Source: DATJUF01 sp035524095
GTDB taxonomy: Bacteria; Desulfobacterota; Binatia; Binatales; Binataceae
Assembly: GCA_035524095.1 (NCBI GenBank)
Contig: DATKPK010000032.1
Coordinates: forward strand, 1 to 6,108
Reading direction: 5' to 3'
DNA length: 6,108 bases
Of this stretch, positions 5,312 through 6,108 are shown piece by piece (position 1 is the first letter of the stretch; every line of letters starts with the position of its first letter). Made by a program: the position numbers and the translations under genes. The notes beneath the pieces were generated by a model that saw only the letters and a list, made by a program, of their open reading frames with translations, did not search any database and was not told the origin of the DNA.

Positions 5312-6108
5312 ATGGAAGGTTCAAACCTTTTCACCGCCATGTCTTGGCGGTCCCGTCGCGTAGGTTTCGTCTCTCTAGTCGCCGTACCGATTCTGGTAAT
5401 GGCTTTGAGTCCTCTCGCCGGCGCCACCGTTCGATGCGTCAGTGCTAGCGGCTCACTTTCGCCTAGCCAGGCGAAGCAATACGCCTGCAAGCCGCCACTT
5501 TATACTACGATTAGTAGTGCCGTAGCGGCTTCGAGCGCGAACGATACCATCTATGTGTTCAATGGCACATATACTGAAAGCGTAACGATACCGTCATCGC
5601 TTAGCGGCTTATCGCTCATCGGTGTCGCCTGGAAGGGCAACAATCCCACGATCAATGCCGCCACCTTAGCCAATGGCATCCACGACCAGGCAAGTGGTGT
5701 GACGATCGAAGGGTTGACCGTCGAAAATGCTAACTTTGAAGGTATCCTGGTTGAAGGAGCTGCCGCGACTTGCAGTGCCGGTCCGCCGGTTAGTTGCACT
5801 CCTGCTGCGCCTCAAATCATTAATGTGACAGTTAGTTATAACATCATAGCCAATAATGACCTCGCATTGTCGGATGGAGCGTGTCCGGGTGCTCCTGCTT
5901 TTGAGCAGGACGACTGTGGTGAGGGCCTGCATCTTGACGGCGTCGCTTTTTCAACCGTCTCCTATAATCTGGTGACCTACAACTCCGGTGGAATTCTCAA
6001 TACCGATGAGACCAACAGCAATCACGACAACCTGATTAGCTTCAATCAAGTCTCCAACAACGATGAGGATTGCGGCATCACCTTGCCTTCGCACCCGCCG
6101 AATGGAGA
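5312..6108 (+). CDS. Secreted right-handed parallel beta-helix protein (partial, 3' end outside window)
   Basis: The frame stays open from 5312 to the window end: 265 codons without a stop. The N terminus has basic residues (WRSRR) and a hydrophobic stretch (about 18-34) ending PLAGATV, a signal peptide with probable cleavage near residue 38. Then come TTISSAVAASSANDTIYVFNG (an ISSAV..A..GDTIYV-type opening of pectin-lyase-like beta-helices), TYTESVTIP and SLIGVAWKGNNPTINA. Short repeating turns follow, about 22-25 residues each, rich in Asn, Val and Ile: GVTIEGLTVENANFEGILVEG, NVTVSYNIIANNDLALSDG, GLHLDGVAFSTVSYNLVTYNSGGILN and NLISFNQVSNNDEDCGITLPSH. Two cysteine-bearing loops interrupt the coils (Cys154/162 and Cys191/202), perhaps disulfide-bonded outside the cytoplasm. 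The fold is well supported; polysaccharide binding or lyase activity is only possible, since the catalytic region may be missing. GC content and third-position GC look lower than in the other genes. Confidence 0.85.
   Translation, partial: MEGSNLFTAMSWRSRRVGFVSLVAVPILVMALSPLAGATVRCVSASGSLSPSQAKQYACKPPLYTTISSAVAASSANDTIYVFNGTYTESVTIPSSLSGLSLIGVAWKGNNPTINAATLANGIHDQASGVTIEGLTVENANFEGILVEGAAATCSAGPPVSCTPAAPQIINVTVSYNIIANNDLALSDGACPGAPAFEQDDCGEGLHLDGVAFSTVSYNLVTYNSGGILNTDETNSNHDNLISFNQVSNNDEDCGITLPSHPPNG

Noticed and set aside
5050..5490. Minus-strand frame of 146 codons across the last intergenic region
   Set aside because: It overlaps the signal peptide of the beta-helix gene, which has a strong promoter and ribosome binding site, and shows no domain or credible start signal.
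1..6108. A multi-gene defence, biosynthetic or secretion system
   Set aside because: The genes are in five transcriptional contexts with differing orientation, include no nuclease, toxin, transposase or secretion component, and share no clear pathway; calling them a system would be speculation.

Overview
This is a bacterial chromosomal window with moderately high GC and C/G-rich third codon positions in most genes. It has five protein-coding genes plus one very small candidate gene. No rRNA, tRNA, CRISPR array, insertion sequence or phage gene is visible. The secreted VWA protein resembles the 'VWFA-related Acidobacterial domain' type, and the EstB-like serine hydrolase and secreted beta-helix protein fit a soil-type uncultivated lineage (Acidobacteriota, or a Desulfobacterota/Binatota-like group). 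That placement is inference from gene types; no marker gene here settles it.

Layout. Positions 1-202 are a leader with no gene I can support. 203-1435 (+) encodes a sulfur-carrier adenylyltransferase of the MoeB/ThiF/Uba4 family with a rhodanese domain fused at its N terminus. A terminator-like hairpin (1468-1495) separates it from 1525-2241 (+), a histidine phosphatase (phosphoglycerate-mutase-like superfamily). This gene converges on 2245-3453 (-), a secreted VWA protein with an intact metal-binding (MIDAS) site; the two stop codons are only 3 nt apart. Positions 3454-3812 are the divergent control region between the VWA gene and the next + strand gene, and hold a possible 35-residue ORF on the minus strand (3558-3665). 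3813-4985 (+) is a cytoplasmic serine hydrolase of the beta-lactamase/EstB family, followed by a strong GC-rich hairpin (5003-5034). After an AT-richer spacer with a good sigma70-type promoter (5232-5258), a secreted right-handed parallel beta-helix protein starts at 5312 and runs off the end of the window without a stop.

How the genes relate. The genes do not form an obvious single pathway. The adenylyltransferase and phosphatase share a strand but have a hairpin between them. The VWA protein and the beta-helix protein are both exported. The serine hydrolase appears to be a single-gene unit. I see no convincing undescribed multi-gene system. The points most worth a second look are the rhodanese-first domain order of the MoeB-like protein, the small minus-strand ORF upstream of the VWA gene, and the compositionally distinct beta-helix gene.
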